DNA of 27,436 nt from contig CAJNCV010000019.1 in NCBI GenBank assembly GCA_905221385.1, positions 1 through 27,436 on the forward strand, written 5' to 3'. Below are positions 1 to 7,453 of the stretch, in pieces (within the stretch, counting starts at the first letter, position 1; the number at the start of each line of letters is the position of its first letter). A program made the translations under genes and the position numbers. Below the pieces are notes generated by a model. The model was not told where the DNA came from, did not search any database, and was given only the letters and a program-made list of their open reading frames with translations. This DNA is from a bacterium. Lineage in GTDB: Bacteria; Bacillota; Bacilli; Lactobacillales; Streptococcaceae.

Positions 1-48
1 AAAACCTACTTTAATTATTACTTAGATCAATTCTTAAGAAGAGACTAA
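1..48 (+). CDS. C-terminal tail of a gene that begins before the window (partial)
   Basis: Frame 1 is open from the first base and ends at a TAA at 46-48, giving a 15-residue tail that ends in QFLRRD. A strong hairpin follows 26 bases later, as expected after the end of a plus-strand gene. The piece is too short to identify. It could also be a chance open frame. Confidence 0.3.
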   Translation, partial: KTYFNYYLDQFLRRD

Positions 49-74
49 GCAGGACTATCTGCCTCACTATGAGA

Positions 75-106
75 AAAATGCTTCCTTAGCAATAAGGAGG
101 CATTTT
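75..106. terminator. Rho-independent terminator-like hairpin
   Basis: A 14-bp stem (75-88 with 93-106, one G-T wobble) closes a GCAA tetraloop of the GNRA class. T runs flank it on both strands, so it may end the plus-strand gene whose tail opens the window and could also stop minus-strand readthrough. Confidence 0.6.
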
Positions 107-287
107 CTGTGTTGGTACGGGATCTTTGAGAAAAATGAATCTATAACTTCAAAATTCCAAGCACTTCCATATTTAAACGTTGAACTCAAAGCTTCAAAAC
201 TTTCCTGAATATCTGAAACGATTGAATTTCAAGTATTTTTTATGTCGAAATATTTCGATAAGGGGAGATTCTATTTTCGAAATACTA
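107..287. other. AT-rich intergenic stretch with one palindrome
   Basis: No gene is supported between the two hairpins. The only structure I see is a perfect 14-bp palindrome, TCGAAATATTTCGA, at 245-258, with a partial copy of the same theme (TTTTCGAAA) at 274-282. It could be an operator for a gene outside the window, but nothing in the window shows this. Confidence 0.3.
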
Positions 288-333
288 AAAACGCATAGTA
301 TCAAGTATGCAAATCCTTGATACTATGCGTTTT
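288..333 (-). terminator. Perfect 18-bp stem hairpin downstream of mraY, likely operon terminator
   Basis: Bases 288-305 pair perfectly with 316-333 around a 10-base loop. Read on the minus strand the stem ends in GCG followed by five T, about 44 bases after the mraY stop, so it is well placed to end the rsmH-ftsL-pbpX-mraY transcript. A perfect 18-bp stem is longer than most terminators and may instead be a dispersed repeat used as one. Confidence 0.6.
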
Positions 334-376
334 ATCATGGAAAAATGTACACAATATGAGTCGCACTCTCTATTTT

Positions 377-1357
377 TTACAGTAGGTATAAAAAGGCTAG
401 GGTCAAGAGACTTGCTAGAAGTCCAACCGACCAGAAGAAGAAGTCAACTTTCCACTCGCTCCAAGGATTGCCCTTGCCTGAGAATCCTCCAAGCTCGAAA
501 TGGTGATGCACAGGTGTCATACGGAAAATACGCTTTCCACCACTAAGTTTGAAGTAGGTAACCTGCATCATAACAGAGCTTGTCTCAAAAACATAGATAA
601 TCCCAATCAGCAAAAGCGTCCATTCTTGATGGAGGGCCATAGAGATTGCTGCCAGCATCCCACCTAGAGCCAAACTTCCCACATCTCCCATAAAGACCTT
701 GGCAGGCTTGTGGTTAAAGACGAAGAAACCTAGCAAACCACCAATCATGGCAAGAATCACAAGAAGGATATCCAGTTGATTTTGCATATAAGCAATCACA
801 CCGTAGGCCGACAAGCTAATCACCACGGAAATACTTGCTAAGCCGTCGATCCCGTCCGTCAGATTCACCGCATTTGAAAAGCCAACTAGCCAGAAAAGGG
901 CAAAGAAAATATAGAAAATTCCCAGATGAACTTGGTAGCCAAAGACTGAAAGCATGTCGCCACCACGCTCATAAAAGAGGTAGAAAATCACTCCTCCAAG
1001 CAGCTGGAGCGCAAGTTTTTGCTTAGGATTCAAGCCCTCATTGATTTTACGAAATACCTTGAGGAAATCATCCAAAAAACCTACCAAACCATACAAAACC
1101 AAGATAAACAAAATCATGCCTACATTGTTGGTCAATTGTTGGGTAAAGAGAGCGACAAGGAAGCTCACAACAACTGCAACAATAAGGAAGACAATACCTC
1201 CCATGGTTGGAGTCCCAGCTTTAGCTTGGTGTTGCTTGACATCCTCGTGCATCTGCTGACCCGTAATCTGTGCTTTTCGATAAAATCGGATAAAGGCTGG
1301 AATACCTATCAAGGTCAATAGAAAGGCTATAACTCCAGCACTAATGGAACTAATCAT
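377..1357 (-). CDS. mraY: Phospho-N-acetylmuramoyl-pentapeptide-transferase MraY
   Basis: Integral membrane enzyme that transfers phospho-MurNAc-pentapeptide from UDP to undecaprenyl phosphate, making lipid I on the inner face of the membrane, the first membrane step of peptidoglycan synthesis. The 326-residue protein has about ten hydrophobic segments and the family signatures: DD at 96-97 followed by [11 protein letters not shown] at 165-172, GD at 224-225 and HHHFE at 284-288. The length is normal for streptococci. The start is set by an AGGAG ribosome site lying inside the last codons of pbpX; only one base separates the pbpX stop from this ATG, so the two are probably translationally coupled. 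It is the last gene of the operon and is followed by a strong hairpin. Confidence 0.96.
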   Translation of the reverse strand: MISSISAGVIAFLLTLIGIPAFIRFYRKAQITGQQMHEDVKQHQAKAGTPTMGGIVFLIVAVVVSFLVALFTQQLTNNVGMILFILVLYGLVGFLDDFLKVFRKINEGLNPKQKLALQLLGGVIFYLFYERGGDMLSVFGYQVHLGIFYIFFALFWLVGFSNAVNLTDGIDGLASISVVISLSAYGVIAYMQNQLDILLVILAMIGGLLGFFVFNHKPAKVFMGDVGSLALGGMLAAISMALHQEWTLLLIGIIYVFETSSVMMQVTYFKLSGGKRIFRMTPVHHHFELGGFSGKGNPWSEWKVDFFFWSVGLLASLLTLAFLYLL

Positions 1358-1358
1358 C

Positions 1359-3614
1359 TTAATCTCCTAAAGTTATTTTCATTTTTTTAATGTCTTTGAG
1401 GGCCGTATTGGCACGAACACTTTGTTTTTTGACCGTTTTGCCACTGCCTTCCCACTCGACTTCTATATTCAGCCATTTGGCAAATGTTTGCACGTTTTCA
1501 TCTGTCCAGCCGTACATATCAGGCATTTCTTCGACCTTATCAGACAGAATCAAGATCTGCTGATTGGCTTCCAAATTATCTCCTTCAGAAACCGAGAGAT
1601 TCTTGATCTTGGTTCCTGTTCCGATAACGATTGGTTGGACAAGGTTACGACGCAATTCCTCTGCTAGGTCACCTGGAGTAAAGTCCTTGGTAGCTGGCAT
1701 GGCATAACTTGTCGTCTTGCTGACCTGATCCAAGCTCTTGGCAGTTGACTGAAGATTGAGGGATTCTTTCATAGCAGAAGCTCGCTCAAGGATTGGGTTG
1801 GCAAACTCTCCCAGCTGAACACCCGAATAATGCTCTGGCTGTTGCACCGTCACATAGAGGATAAAGTCAGGATTTTCTGCAGGATGCATCGACACAACAG
1901 AGAAGATATAGTTGGTTTCACCTGTAAGGTAGCCCCCATTCTTCTCATCGGCAATCTGGGCAGTCCCAGATTTCAGGGCAACATTCTGTCCCGGAACATT
2001 GACATTTGGTTTTCCTGTACTGTGGTTGTACATGGTACCGTAGACAGGATCTGTTCCGACCATGACCATGTGCTCCCGAGTAGAGGACGCTGCCGCTTTT
2101 GACACAGGATTTCCGACGATTTCCTTTTGAGACTTACGGACAGACTGGTCATTTGGATCATAGAGGGCACTGATAAATTTCGGCTCCAACATAACCCCAT
2201 CGTTGGCAATAGCTGTGAAAGCACGAAGCATCTGGGTCTGGGTAACAGAAATCCCTTGTCCAAATGAACTCATGGCGATATTGACAATGTTATCAGCAGG
2301 CAATTGACCTGTATACTCATCTGCCAGACCAAAACGAGTCGGCACCCCAAACTTAAAGCGGTTAAGGTAGTCCAGCCAGGTTGCATCCCCCATCTTTTGC
2401 TCAAGCAAGGTCATTCCGATATTACTTGAGTGGGCAAATCCTTGAGAGAAGGTCATGGTGCCACCACTAGTCAACCCTTCATTGACGTCCCAATCTCGAA
2501 TGGTCGCATCAGCTATTTTCAATTCACTACTGTTAAAGTATTCGCCACCAGGGAAGGTATTATTATCAATAGCTGAGGCCAACATCATCACCTTCATGGT
2601 CGATCCTGGCTCATAGTTACTTTGATAGAGGATATCACGCCAGACAAAGTCTTTTGTGATGCCATCCTTGGTATCTGCGTTAAAGGTTGGCTGTTGGGTC
2701 GTAGCCAGGATTTCCCCTGTTTTAGCGCTAACCAAGGTAGCCGTCATATACTTGCCTTTTACCTTTTCCTGAAAGGCATCCATCTGGGTTTCCATAAAGG
2801 ATTGCAAGGGACTAGAAAGGGTTGTGTACACATCCTTTCCATCTACCGTTTGTTGAGAAGCTTGATCTGTACCCGGAACAATATTTCCCAGACGATCTTT
2901 CTCATAGGTGATGATCCCATCTGTACCCGCCAGAATGCTATTTAAGGAACTCTCCAGTCCAGATGTCCCAATTAAGCGTTTGGTGCCATCCTCATTTTCA
3001 TGGAGTTGTGCGAGTCCGATAAAGGAAGAAGCAAACTGACCATTGGGGTAACTACGATTAGGGCTGGTTGTAAAGTCAACCCCCTCGACACCAGCAGTTT
3101 TGAGATCATTTTTAATAGCCATCATATTAGCATAGGTGATCCCATTTCCCTTGGTACCAAAAGATACCTGTTTTAGATCTGGCTGAGAAAGCTGTTCTTT
3201 GACATAGGACTCCTCCATATCCAGATACTTATGGAAAATTTCAGCTACCTTATTAAATTGAGAATCCTCTACATAGAGAATTTTGCCTGTTGCTGACTTG
3301 TAGGTCTTGTCAATAACGGCATAGATATTATACGAAGTCGCATCTTCTGCAATAGGTGTTCCATTACGATCGTAGATGGTTCCCCGTTTTGCAGGAATCG
3401 TCTTGGTTGTTTGATGGACCTTGTTTGCTTCTTGAACCAAGTCCTTACCAAATTTTTTACCCGTTCCGATAATGACCGCAAAGTTGACCAAAAAGACAGC
3501 GAAGAGTATGACAGCCAATAAACTCAGGCTTTTCCCTACTCTTCGGCGGTTTTCTTCTGGAGATTTACGGTTACGAACGGCATAACGGATGATTTTTTCT
3601 TTCCACTGTTTCAT
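1359..3614 (-). CDS. pbpX: Penicillin-binding protein 2X (class B, septal transpeptidase)
   Basis: Class B PBP that cross-links septal peptidoglycan with its SEDS partner FtsW. The 751 residues comprise a basic cytoplasmic tail, one membrane anchor at about 30-50, a dimerisation/pedestal region, the transpeptidase domain, and two C-terminal PASTA domains from about 635. Catalytic motifs are STMK at 338-341, SSN at 396-398 and KSGT at 548-551, each one residue later than in the pneumococcal R6 protein as I remember it, because of an extra residue near the N-terminus. Residues matching R6 positions 346, 384 and 447 are Ser, Gly and Met, changes known from mosaic low-affinity alleles, whereas Thr338, Ile371, His394 and Gln552 equivalents are unchanged. 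Three bases separate it from ftsL upstream. Confidence 0.96.
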   Translation of the reverse strand: MKQWKEKIIRYAVRNRKSPEENRRRVGKSLSLLAVILFAVFLVNFAVIIGTGKKFGKDLVQEANKVHQTTKTIPAKRGTIYDRNGTPIAEDATSYNIYAVIDKTYKSATGKILYVEDSQFNKVAEIFHKYLDMEESYVKEQLSQPDLKQVSFGTKGNGITYANMMAIKNDLKTAGVEGVDFTTSPNRSYPNGQFASSFIGLAQLHENEDGTKRLIGTSGLESSLNSILAGTDGIITYEKDRLGNIVPGTDQASQQTVDGKDVYTTLSSPLQSFMETQMDAFQEKVKGKYMTATLVSAKTGEILATTQQPTFNADTKDGITKDFVWRDILYQSNYEPGSTMKVMMLASAIDNNTFPGGEYFNSSELKIADATIRDWDVNEGLTSGGTMTFSQGFAHSSNIGMTLLEQKMGDATWLDYLNRFKFGVPTRFGLADEYTGQLPADNIVNIAMSSFGQGISVTQTQMLRAFTAIANDGVMLEPKFISALYDPNDQSVRKSQKEIVGNPVSKAAASSTREHMVMVGTDPVYGTMYNHSTGKPNVNVPGQNVALKSGTAQIADEKNGGYLTGETNYIFSVVSMHPAENPDFILYVTVQQPEHYSGVQLGEFANPILERASAMKESLNLQSTAKSLDQVSKTTSYAMPATKDFTPGDLAEELRRNLVQPIVIGTGTKIKNLSVSEGDNLEANQQILILSDKVEEMPDMYGWTDENVQTFAKWLNIEVEWEGSGKTVKKQSVRANTALKDIKKMKITLGD

Positions 3615-3617
3615 TTC

Positions 3618-3935
3618 TTACTCCGCTGCTCGGATATTTTCGTTATTCAGCTGCAAATCCTTGGAGTTTGCAATTTCTTTCAAACGTTCTGAACGAATCA
3701 ATTCATTGACCTCTTGCTTGGCATCGTCTAGCTCTGTTTTCTTTTCTTCGATTTGAGCATTGACCTTGGTCAATTCATTCTGAACTTGTAATAGCTTGGT
3801 CTGCATAAACACAACGCTAATTGCCAAGATAATCATTGTTGCAGCAATCGAAACATAGAAGGCCTTTTCCACACGCGAAAAACCTTTAAACTTCGTTTGC
3901 AATAACTGGCTTGTTTTTTCGATTCTTTCTGCCAT
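3618..3935 (-). CDS. ftsL: Cell division protein FtsL
   Basis: Small bitopic divisome protein that, with DivIC/FtsB and DivIB/FtsQ, activates septal synthesis by FtsW and PBP2x. The 105 residues show a short charged cytoplasmic part, one membrane segment at about 26-45, and an extracellular heptad-rich stretch at about 48-90 typical of the coiled coil that pairs with DivIC. Length equals that of pneumococcal FtsL as I recall it. It lies between rsmH (10 bases upstream) and pbpX (3 bases downstream), the conserved order in the division/wall cluster. FtsL sequences diverge quickly, so position in the operon carries much of the call. Confidence 0.93.
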   Translation of the reverse strand: MAERIEKTSQLLQTKFKGFSRVEKAFYVSIAATMIILAISVVFMQTKLLQVQNELTKVNAQIEEKKTELDDAKQEVNELIRSERLKEIANSKDLQLNNENIRAAE

Positions 3936-3945
3936 GTTTTTCCTC

Positions 3946-4896
3946 TTACTTGTGAATTTTTCTGGCCACGCGCAACTTAGCTGAATGCGAACGATTGTTT
4001 GCTTCTAGCTCTTCGGCACTTGGCAAGATTGGCTTACGGGATACCAATTCCATCTTGGGATTAAGATCATCTGGAATGAAGGGCAAGCCTTTCGGAACTT
4101 CCACTGTTGAAGCTTCTTTGAATAATTGCTTGGTCAAGCGGTCTTCCAGCGAATGGAAGGTAATGACCGAGATTCTCCCATCTAGAGCCAGCATGTCCAT
4201 GGCCTGCTGGATAGATTCATCTGCAGCGCCCAGCTCATCATTGACTTCGATTCGGATAGCCTGGAAAATCTGCTTGGCAGGGTGCCCCTTTTTCTTGAGC
4301 TCCTTGGCAGGCTTGGCCGACTTGATAATCTCTGCCAACTCAGTCGTCGTCTCAATTGGTTTCACCTCACGCGCTTGCTCAATCTTACGGGCAATCTGTT
4401 TAGAAAACTTATCCTCACCATACTTGAAAAAGATCCGAACCAAGTCATGATAGTCATAATGATTGACCACCTCATAGGCCGTCAGACTAGCTTCCTGATT
4501 CATCCGCATATCCAGTGGCGCATCCTTTTTATAAGAAAAGCCACGCTCACGCTGATCTAGCTGAGGACTGGACACTCCCAAGTCATAACAAATTCCATCA
4601 ATTTCCTGGACACCAGCCTCCTGCAAACGTGCCTGCAAATGACGGAAGTTATCCTTGATAAAGGTTACCATCCCCTTTTCGATATAGGGTGCCAACCGTT
4701 TTTGCGCATTGTCAATGGCATTCTGGTCCTGGTCAAAGGCATAGAGATGCCCTTTTTCGCTCAATTTACTTAATAAATATTCGCTATGGCCTGCTCCGCC
4801 CAAAGTCGCATCAACGTAGATACCGTCAGGTTTTACGTCAAGCATATCAATCGTTTCGTGGAGTAAGACCGTTACATGATGAAATTCTTTTGTCAT
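3946..4896 (-). CDS. rsmH: 16S rRNA (cytosine-1402-N4)-methyltransferase RsmH (MraW)
   Basis: SAM-dependent enzyme that methylates N4 of C1402 in the ribosomal P site. The 316-residue protein has the glycine-rich SAM-binding loop [11 protein letters not shown] at 28-38, a DQDQNAI stretch at 55-61 that fits the ribose-binding acidic position, and the family signature [10 protein letters not shown] at 105-114. It is the first gene of the rsmH-ftsL-pbpX-mraY operon. The start is the ATG at 4896; no good Shine-Dalgarno lies before it and the likely -10 element ends only 9 bases upstream, so the mRNA leader may be just a few bases long. Confidence 0.95.
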   Translation of the reverse strand: MTKEFHHVTVLLHETIDMLDVKPDGIYVDATLGGAGHSEYLLSKLSEKGHLYAFDQDQNAIDNAQKRLAPYIEKGMVTFIKDNFRHLQARLQEAGVQEIDGICYDLGVSSPQLDQRERGFSYKKDAPLDMRMNQEASLTAYEVVNHYDYHDLVRIFFKYGEDKFSKQIARKIEQAREVKPIETTTELAEIIKSAKPAKELKKKGHPAKQIFQAIRIEVNDELGAADESIQQAMDMLALDGRISVITFHSLEDRLTKQLFKEASTVEVPKGLPFIPDDLNPKMELVSRKPILPSAEELEANNRSHSAKLRVARKIHK

Positions 4897-4905
4897 ATCT
4901 TATCT

Positions 4906-4911
4906 ATTTTA
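4906..4911 (-). promoter_or_regulatory. Probable extended -10 promoter of the rsmH operon
   Basis: On the minus strand TGG-TAAAAT forms an extended -10 element nine bases before the rsmH ATG. No clear -35 is seen at the usual distance. Predicted initiation at about 4899 would leave a leader of about three bases. Confidence 0.5.
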
Positions 4912-4976
4912 CCACAAATCTGACCAGCTTGCACTTGTCAGACAAGGCTAAGTTTCTTCGAAAAAAATTCTCAAAA

Positions 4977-4996
4977 ATATGTCATATATACTTGAC
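4977..4996. promoter_or_regulatory. Upstream operator half of a paired site (candidate autoregulator binding site)
   Basis: The 20-mer ATATGTCATATATACTTGAC recurs, reverse-complemented with 18 of 20 matches, at 5024-5043. Each copy has its own dyad, GTC-N10-GAC. This copy covers the region just before and over the -35 box of the regulator's promoter. The likely ligand is the Cro/CI-type protein encoded immediately downstream. Confidence 0.55.
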
Positions 4997-5020
4997 ACCT
5001 CACCCTCAAAAGAATATAAT
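4992..5020 (+). promoter_or_regulatory. Consensus sigma-A promoter of the regulator/DUF3278 cassette
   Basis: A perfect TTGACA (4992-4997), a 17-base spacer and a perfect TATAAT (5015-5020) predict initiation near 5027. Such a strong unregulated promoter would be unusual for this kind of cassette; the two operators flanking it supply the expected control. Confidence 0.85.
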
Positions 5021-5023
5021 GTA

Positions 5024-5043
5024 GTCAAATATATACGACATAT
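5024..5043. promoter_or_regulatory. Downstream operator half of the paired site
   Basis: This is the inverted partner of 4977-4996, with internal dyad GTC-N10-GAC. It spans the predicted transcription start. Dyad centres of the two sites lie 43 bases apart, about four helical turns, so two bound dimers would face the same side of the DNA. Confidence 0.55.
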
Positions 5044-5058
5044 CAAAAAGGAGAACAG

Positions 5059-5253
5059 ATGAATCGTGTCAAAGAATTCCGCAAGGAACTGGGCATTTCC
5101 CAGCTCGAGCTCGCCAAAGATATCGGTGTCTCGAGACAGACCATCAACATGATTGAAAATGACAAGTACAATCCAACCCTGGAACTCTGTCTCAATCTCG
5201 CCCGCAGCCTCCAAACTGACCTCAATAGTCTCTTTTGGGAGGATAATTTTTAA
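5059..5253 (+). CDS. Small Cro/CI (XRE) family transcriptional regulator
   Basis: A 64-residue DNA-binding protein that is almost entirely a helix-turn-helix domain: the pattern LGISQLELAKDIGVSRQTIN at 11-30 is the classic HTH_3 form, followed by the usual IENDKYNPTLEL segment. A good AAGGAG site lies six bases before the ATG. No sensor domain is present, so signals must act on this short protein or through the membrane proteins encoded behind it. It is the first gene of a four-gene cassette (15-base gap to the next), transcribed divergently from rsmH. It probably represses its own promoter through the paired GTC-N10-GAC sites. A similar regulator sits next to rsmH in S. pneumoniae, as I recall. 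Confidence 0.92.
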   Translation: MNRVKEFRKELGISQLELAKDIGVSRQTINMIENDKYNPTLELCLNLARSLQTDLNSLFWEDNF

Positions 5254-5268
5254 AAAAGGAGCAAACTC

Positions 5269-5811
5269 ATGAAAAAAGAAACTCTCACTGAAAAACTGAT
5301 CAAACGCATTTATGGCATTTCAGGACCACTTGATGAACACAAACGACGCGAAGCTGACCGCATTGGAAATAAAATCTTTGTGATTCTCTTTTACCTCATG
5401 ACTTTAGGTAATCTTATTCCCTTTGTCCTTGCTTATAAATATCCGCAAATTGTCGCTATCGGCTATCCTCTTGTGGTATTCGGCATTTCGATGATTTCTG
5501 CTCTCTATGTGCTCTCCCAAACCAGGAAAACAGGCATCACAGCCATTGATCTAGATATGCTGAATGAGAAAGAAAGCAAGCAACTACACTACCCAGGTCT
5601 TAAAGCGGGGATAGTCTATGGATTGATGAGTTTTTTTGTAACCCCTCTTCTCCATATACTACTAGGTGAGAGTCAGGACTATCTTCAGTCTCTTCTCACT
5701 TTTAAAAATATTTTTTCAAGTATTCTCCAGTCTTTCTTCTTCGGAGTGATTATACAAATTATCATCTCCCATCGCATTGCAAAAGCCAAGGAAGATCAGG
5801 ACGACGATTAG
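5269..5811 (+). CDS. DUF3278-type membrane protein
   Basis: A 180-residue protein of unknown function. The N-terminal LTEKLIKRIYGISGPLDEHK motif with a charged follow-on is what I recall for DUF3278 proteins found beside small XRE regulators in streptococci. Four hydrophobic segments can be seen, at about 33-53, 60-80, 110-132 and 145-168, with a charged central loop and an acidic tail (EDQDDD). An AAGGAG site precedes the ATG. It shares its N-terminal theme (short amphipathic start, G-P-[LF]-D-E) with the protein at 6176-6715, so the two are paralogues and may form a heteromer. No catalytic motif is visible. Confidence 0.75.
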   Translation: MKKETLTEKLIKRIYGISGPLDEHKRREADRIGNKIFVILFYLMTLGNLIPFVLAYKYPQIVAIGYPLVVFGISMISALYVLSQTRKTGITAIDLDMLNEKESKQLHYPGLKAGIVYGLMSFFVTPLLHILLGESQDYLQSLLTFKNIFSSILQSFFFGVIIQIIISHRIAKAKEDQDDD

Positions 5812-5821
5812 GAGGTTCCCT

Positions 5822-6163
5822 ATGAAATCACTAGCTAGACTACTGATCAGTCATGTTTTTATCAGTATCTTTATTACTTTTTTCCTACTTTCTGAACATA
5901 TTGAGCATCCTTTCTTGATTATCTTTCTTTTATTCCTTCCTGTATTGAACAAGGGACAGAGATTCCAGAAAATCCAATCAAAAAAAATACGTCTTCTAAA
6001 CGCATCTCTCTGTTTTATTCTCGTATCCTTTCCACAACTTTTAACAAATCCTATGGATTGGAGATACCTGATATTTCTAATAATCTGTATCATTTTTAGT
6101 TTGGTTTACTTCTATACTCTCTATCAACTCTTTAAAGAAGTCAATCAAAAACCGCTCATTTAG
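5822..6163 (+). CDS. Small hydrophobic membrane protein, unknown function
   Basis: I do not recognise this 113-residue protein. It is very hydrophobic, with about four membrane segments (roughly 8-24, 28-43, 58-75 and 82-102) and a basic loop (QRFQKIQSKKIR) between the second and third. An upstream in-frame ATG at 5777 lies inside the previous gene, but the AGGAGGTT at 5810-5817, which overlaps the preceding stop codon, points to the ATG at 5822. It sits between the two DUF3278 genes, and the same TAGGAGGTT stop/ribosome-site arrangement is repeated before the next gene, so the three are probably translated as a coupled set. Confidence 0.75.
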   Translation: MKSLARLLISHVFISIFITFFLLSEHIEHPFLIIFLLFLPVLNKGQRFQKIQSKKIRLLNASLCFILVSFPQLLTNPMDWRYLIFLIICIIFSLVYFYTLYQLFKEVNQKPLI

Positions 6164-6175
6164 GAGGTTACTCCC

Positions 6176-6715
6176 ATGAAAAAAGAAGATTTCACCACTC
6201 GCTTACTCAAACTATTCTTTCACATACAAGGCCCCTTTGATGAATGCCGTCAAGAGATGATCTACAAAGCTTGTGCCCGTGCCTTGATCCAAATCGTTTA
6301 CTCCTCCCTCCTACTCTTCTTATTCTATCTCTTATTTGGACGCTTCATAGAGTTGGTTCGAGATGCCATGCCCTATCTCTATTTTGGACTTATCTTCGTC
6401 CTCTCATCTAGGGCGAGACTAGCAGTTCGCGACTTACGTTTAGACAAGGATGACCAGTTCGAAATCCATCACAAAAGCTACAGCAAAAGCCAGATCAAAG
6501 TACGTAGTTGGGGTGTATTCCTCAGCATTCAGCTTGGTCTCTTCCTCTTACTAATCTTTCATAAACTCTTTGTTCAGCATCTTCCCCTCGATACCTTTTG
6601 GGACAATCTCTCCCAGTTCGATAAAACGCTCCCTTTACTAGTCTTGAGTTTGGGAATTGGTGCCATCTTTGGAACCATGACCTACGCCTTTTTATCGGAA
6701 CACGTTAAAAAATAG
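6176..6715 (+). CDS. Second DUF3278-type membrane protein
   Basis: A 179-residue paralogue of the protein encoded at 5269. It starts with MKKEDFTTRLLKLFFHIQGP and the conserved F-D-E that follows, then has four hydrophobic segments at about 33-50, 58-74, 111-130 and 150-170. Its ribosome site AGGAGGTT overlaps the stop codon of the preceding gene. It is the last gene of the cassette and is followed 36 bases later by a bidirectional terminator. Function is unknown; the arrangement of regulator plus membrane proteins resembles small stress or immunity cassettes, but that is inference. Confidence 0.75.
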   Translation: MKKEDFTTRLLKLFFHIQGPFDECRQEMIYKACARALIQIVYSSLLLFLFYLLFGRFIELVRDAMPYLYFGLIFVLSSRARLAVRDLRLDKDDQFEIHHKSYSKSQIKVRSWGVFLSIQLGLFLLLIFHKLFVQHLPLDTFWDNLSQFDKTLPLLVLSLGIGAIFGTMTYAFLSEHVKK

Positions 6716-6751
6716 AGCAAGATTCGCTAATTTTTTAATTTATAGACAAAG

Positions 6752-6781
6752 AATCCCACCTAGTTCGTTCTAGGTGGGATT
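6752..6781. terminator. Bidirectional terminator between convergent operons
   Basis: A perfect 12-bp stem (6752-6763 with 6770-6781, arms AATCCCACCTAG) closes the loop TTCGTT. It lies between the plus-strand DUF3278 cassette and the minus-strand toxin/immunity operon and can serve both, although the T runs are modest on either side. Confidence 0.75.
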
Positions 6782-6828
6782 TCCACTTCAATTCATAGGA
6801 TATTTTCCAAAATATCTACTGACCCTCG

Positions 6829-7443
6829 TCACCAATTCTCCCACTGTGTTTCAATCTTGACCTCACCATAGTTGCTTGGCGAGTACTTACTGTCATAAAT
6901 CGAACACCAGTCTTTCAAGACTTTCTGATTGACGATTTCGTCGTAGTAAGAATCCAAGTCCTTAGCAGTGATACCATACTGCTCTAGGTAGGATTTCACC
7001 TGAGCTTCGTCTTCGATATAAGTTTCCGTATCTGCTTTCTTTAAACCTATTTTGACAAATTTTTTTATAACACGATCCTTCCGAGTATAGTTATCCCATA
7101 TTCTAACTCTAACATTTGGCCCAATTCGTTTTTCAAATGAGATTGAACTTAATTGTGTTTTTGTAGTAAAATTAAAACCAATTTCGATTTCAAAATACTC
7201 TTCTGGGGTATGGTCTTTATTATAAGTTCCAAATGGATAATATTTAGAATATTCTCCATCACTTGGCCAATCCGGTCTAATTTCAAAACCTTCTATATTT
7301 CTTAAAATATTATTTGACCGATAGGTTTTCTCTGTCTCCTGATAAATTTCATCAAAAATGTTTTTAGGTTGATGAATAAAAAAGTAGAAACAGGATAATA
7401 CAATTATCACGAATAAGGATACTAAACCTAATATTTTTTTCAT
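6829..7443 (-). CDS. TipC-like immunity protein for the adjacent LXG toxin
   Basis: Predicted immunity protein. An N-terminal hydrophobic segment (about residues 3-22) would anchor it outside the membrane, where a lipid II-directed toxin acts. The rest is a soluble domain of about 180 residues rich in Tyr, Asp and Glu, with the layout I recall for TipC: an FDEIYQE start, a GFEIRP segment and alternating beta strands. Three ATG codons are stacked at 7449, 7446 and 7443. The AGGAG site, which overlaps the toxin stop codon, is only one or two bases from the first and seven from the third, so 7443 (MKKILGL, 204 residues) is the likely start. The 5' two-thirds is about 29% GC, much lower than its neighbours. 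Position directly after the toxin is the strongest support. Confidence 0.68.
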   Translation of the reverse strand: MKKILGLVSLFVIIVLSCFYFFIHQPKNIFDEIYQETEKTYRSNNILRNIEGFEIRPDWPSDGEYSKYYPFGTYNKDHTPEEYFEIEIGFNFTTKTQLSSISFEKRIGPNVRVRIWDNYTRKDRVIKKFVKIGLKKADTETYIEDEAQVKSYLEQYGITAKDLDSYYDEIVNQKVLKDWCSIYDSKYSPSNYGEVKIETQWENW

Positions 7444-7453
7444 CATCATTCTC

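Noticed and set aside
835..1321. Plus-strand open frames opposite mraY
   Set aside because: They overlap a certain minus-strand gene, overlap each other and have no plausible products or ribosome sites.
5777..5821. Upstream in-frame start for the small membrane protein gene
   Set aside because: It lies inside the preceding gene and has no ribosome site. The AGGAGGTT at 5810-5817 serves the ATG at 5822.
5059..6715. Regulator cassette read as a toxin-antitoxin pair
   Set aside because: The small HTH gene could be an antitoxin, but its partners are multi-spanning membrane proteins of about 180 residues without known toxin motifs, and there are three of them. The evidence does not support the label.
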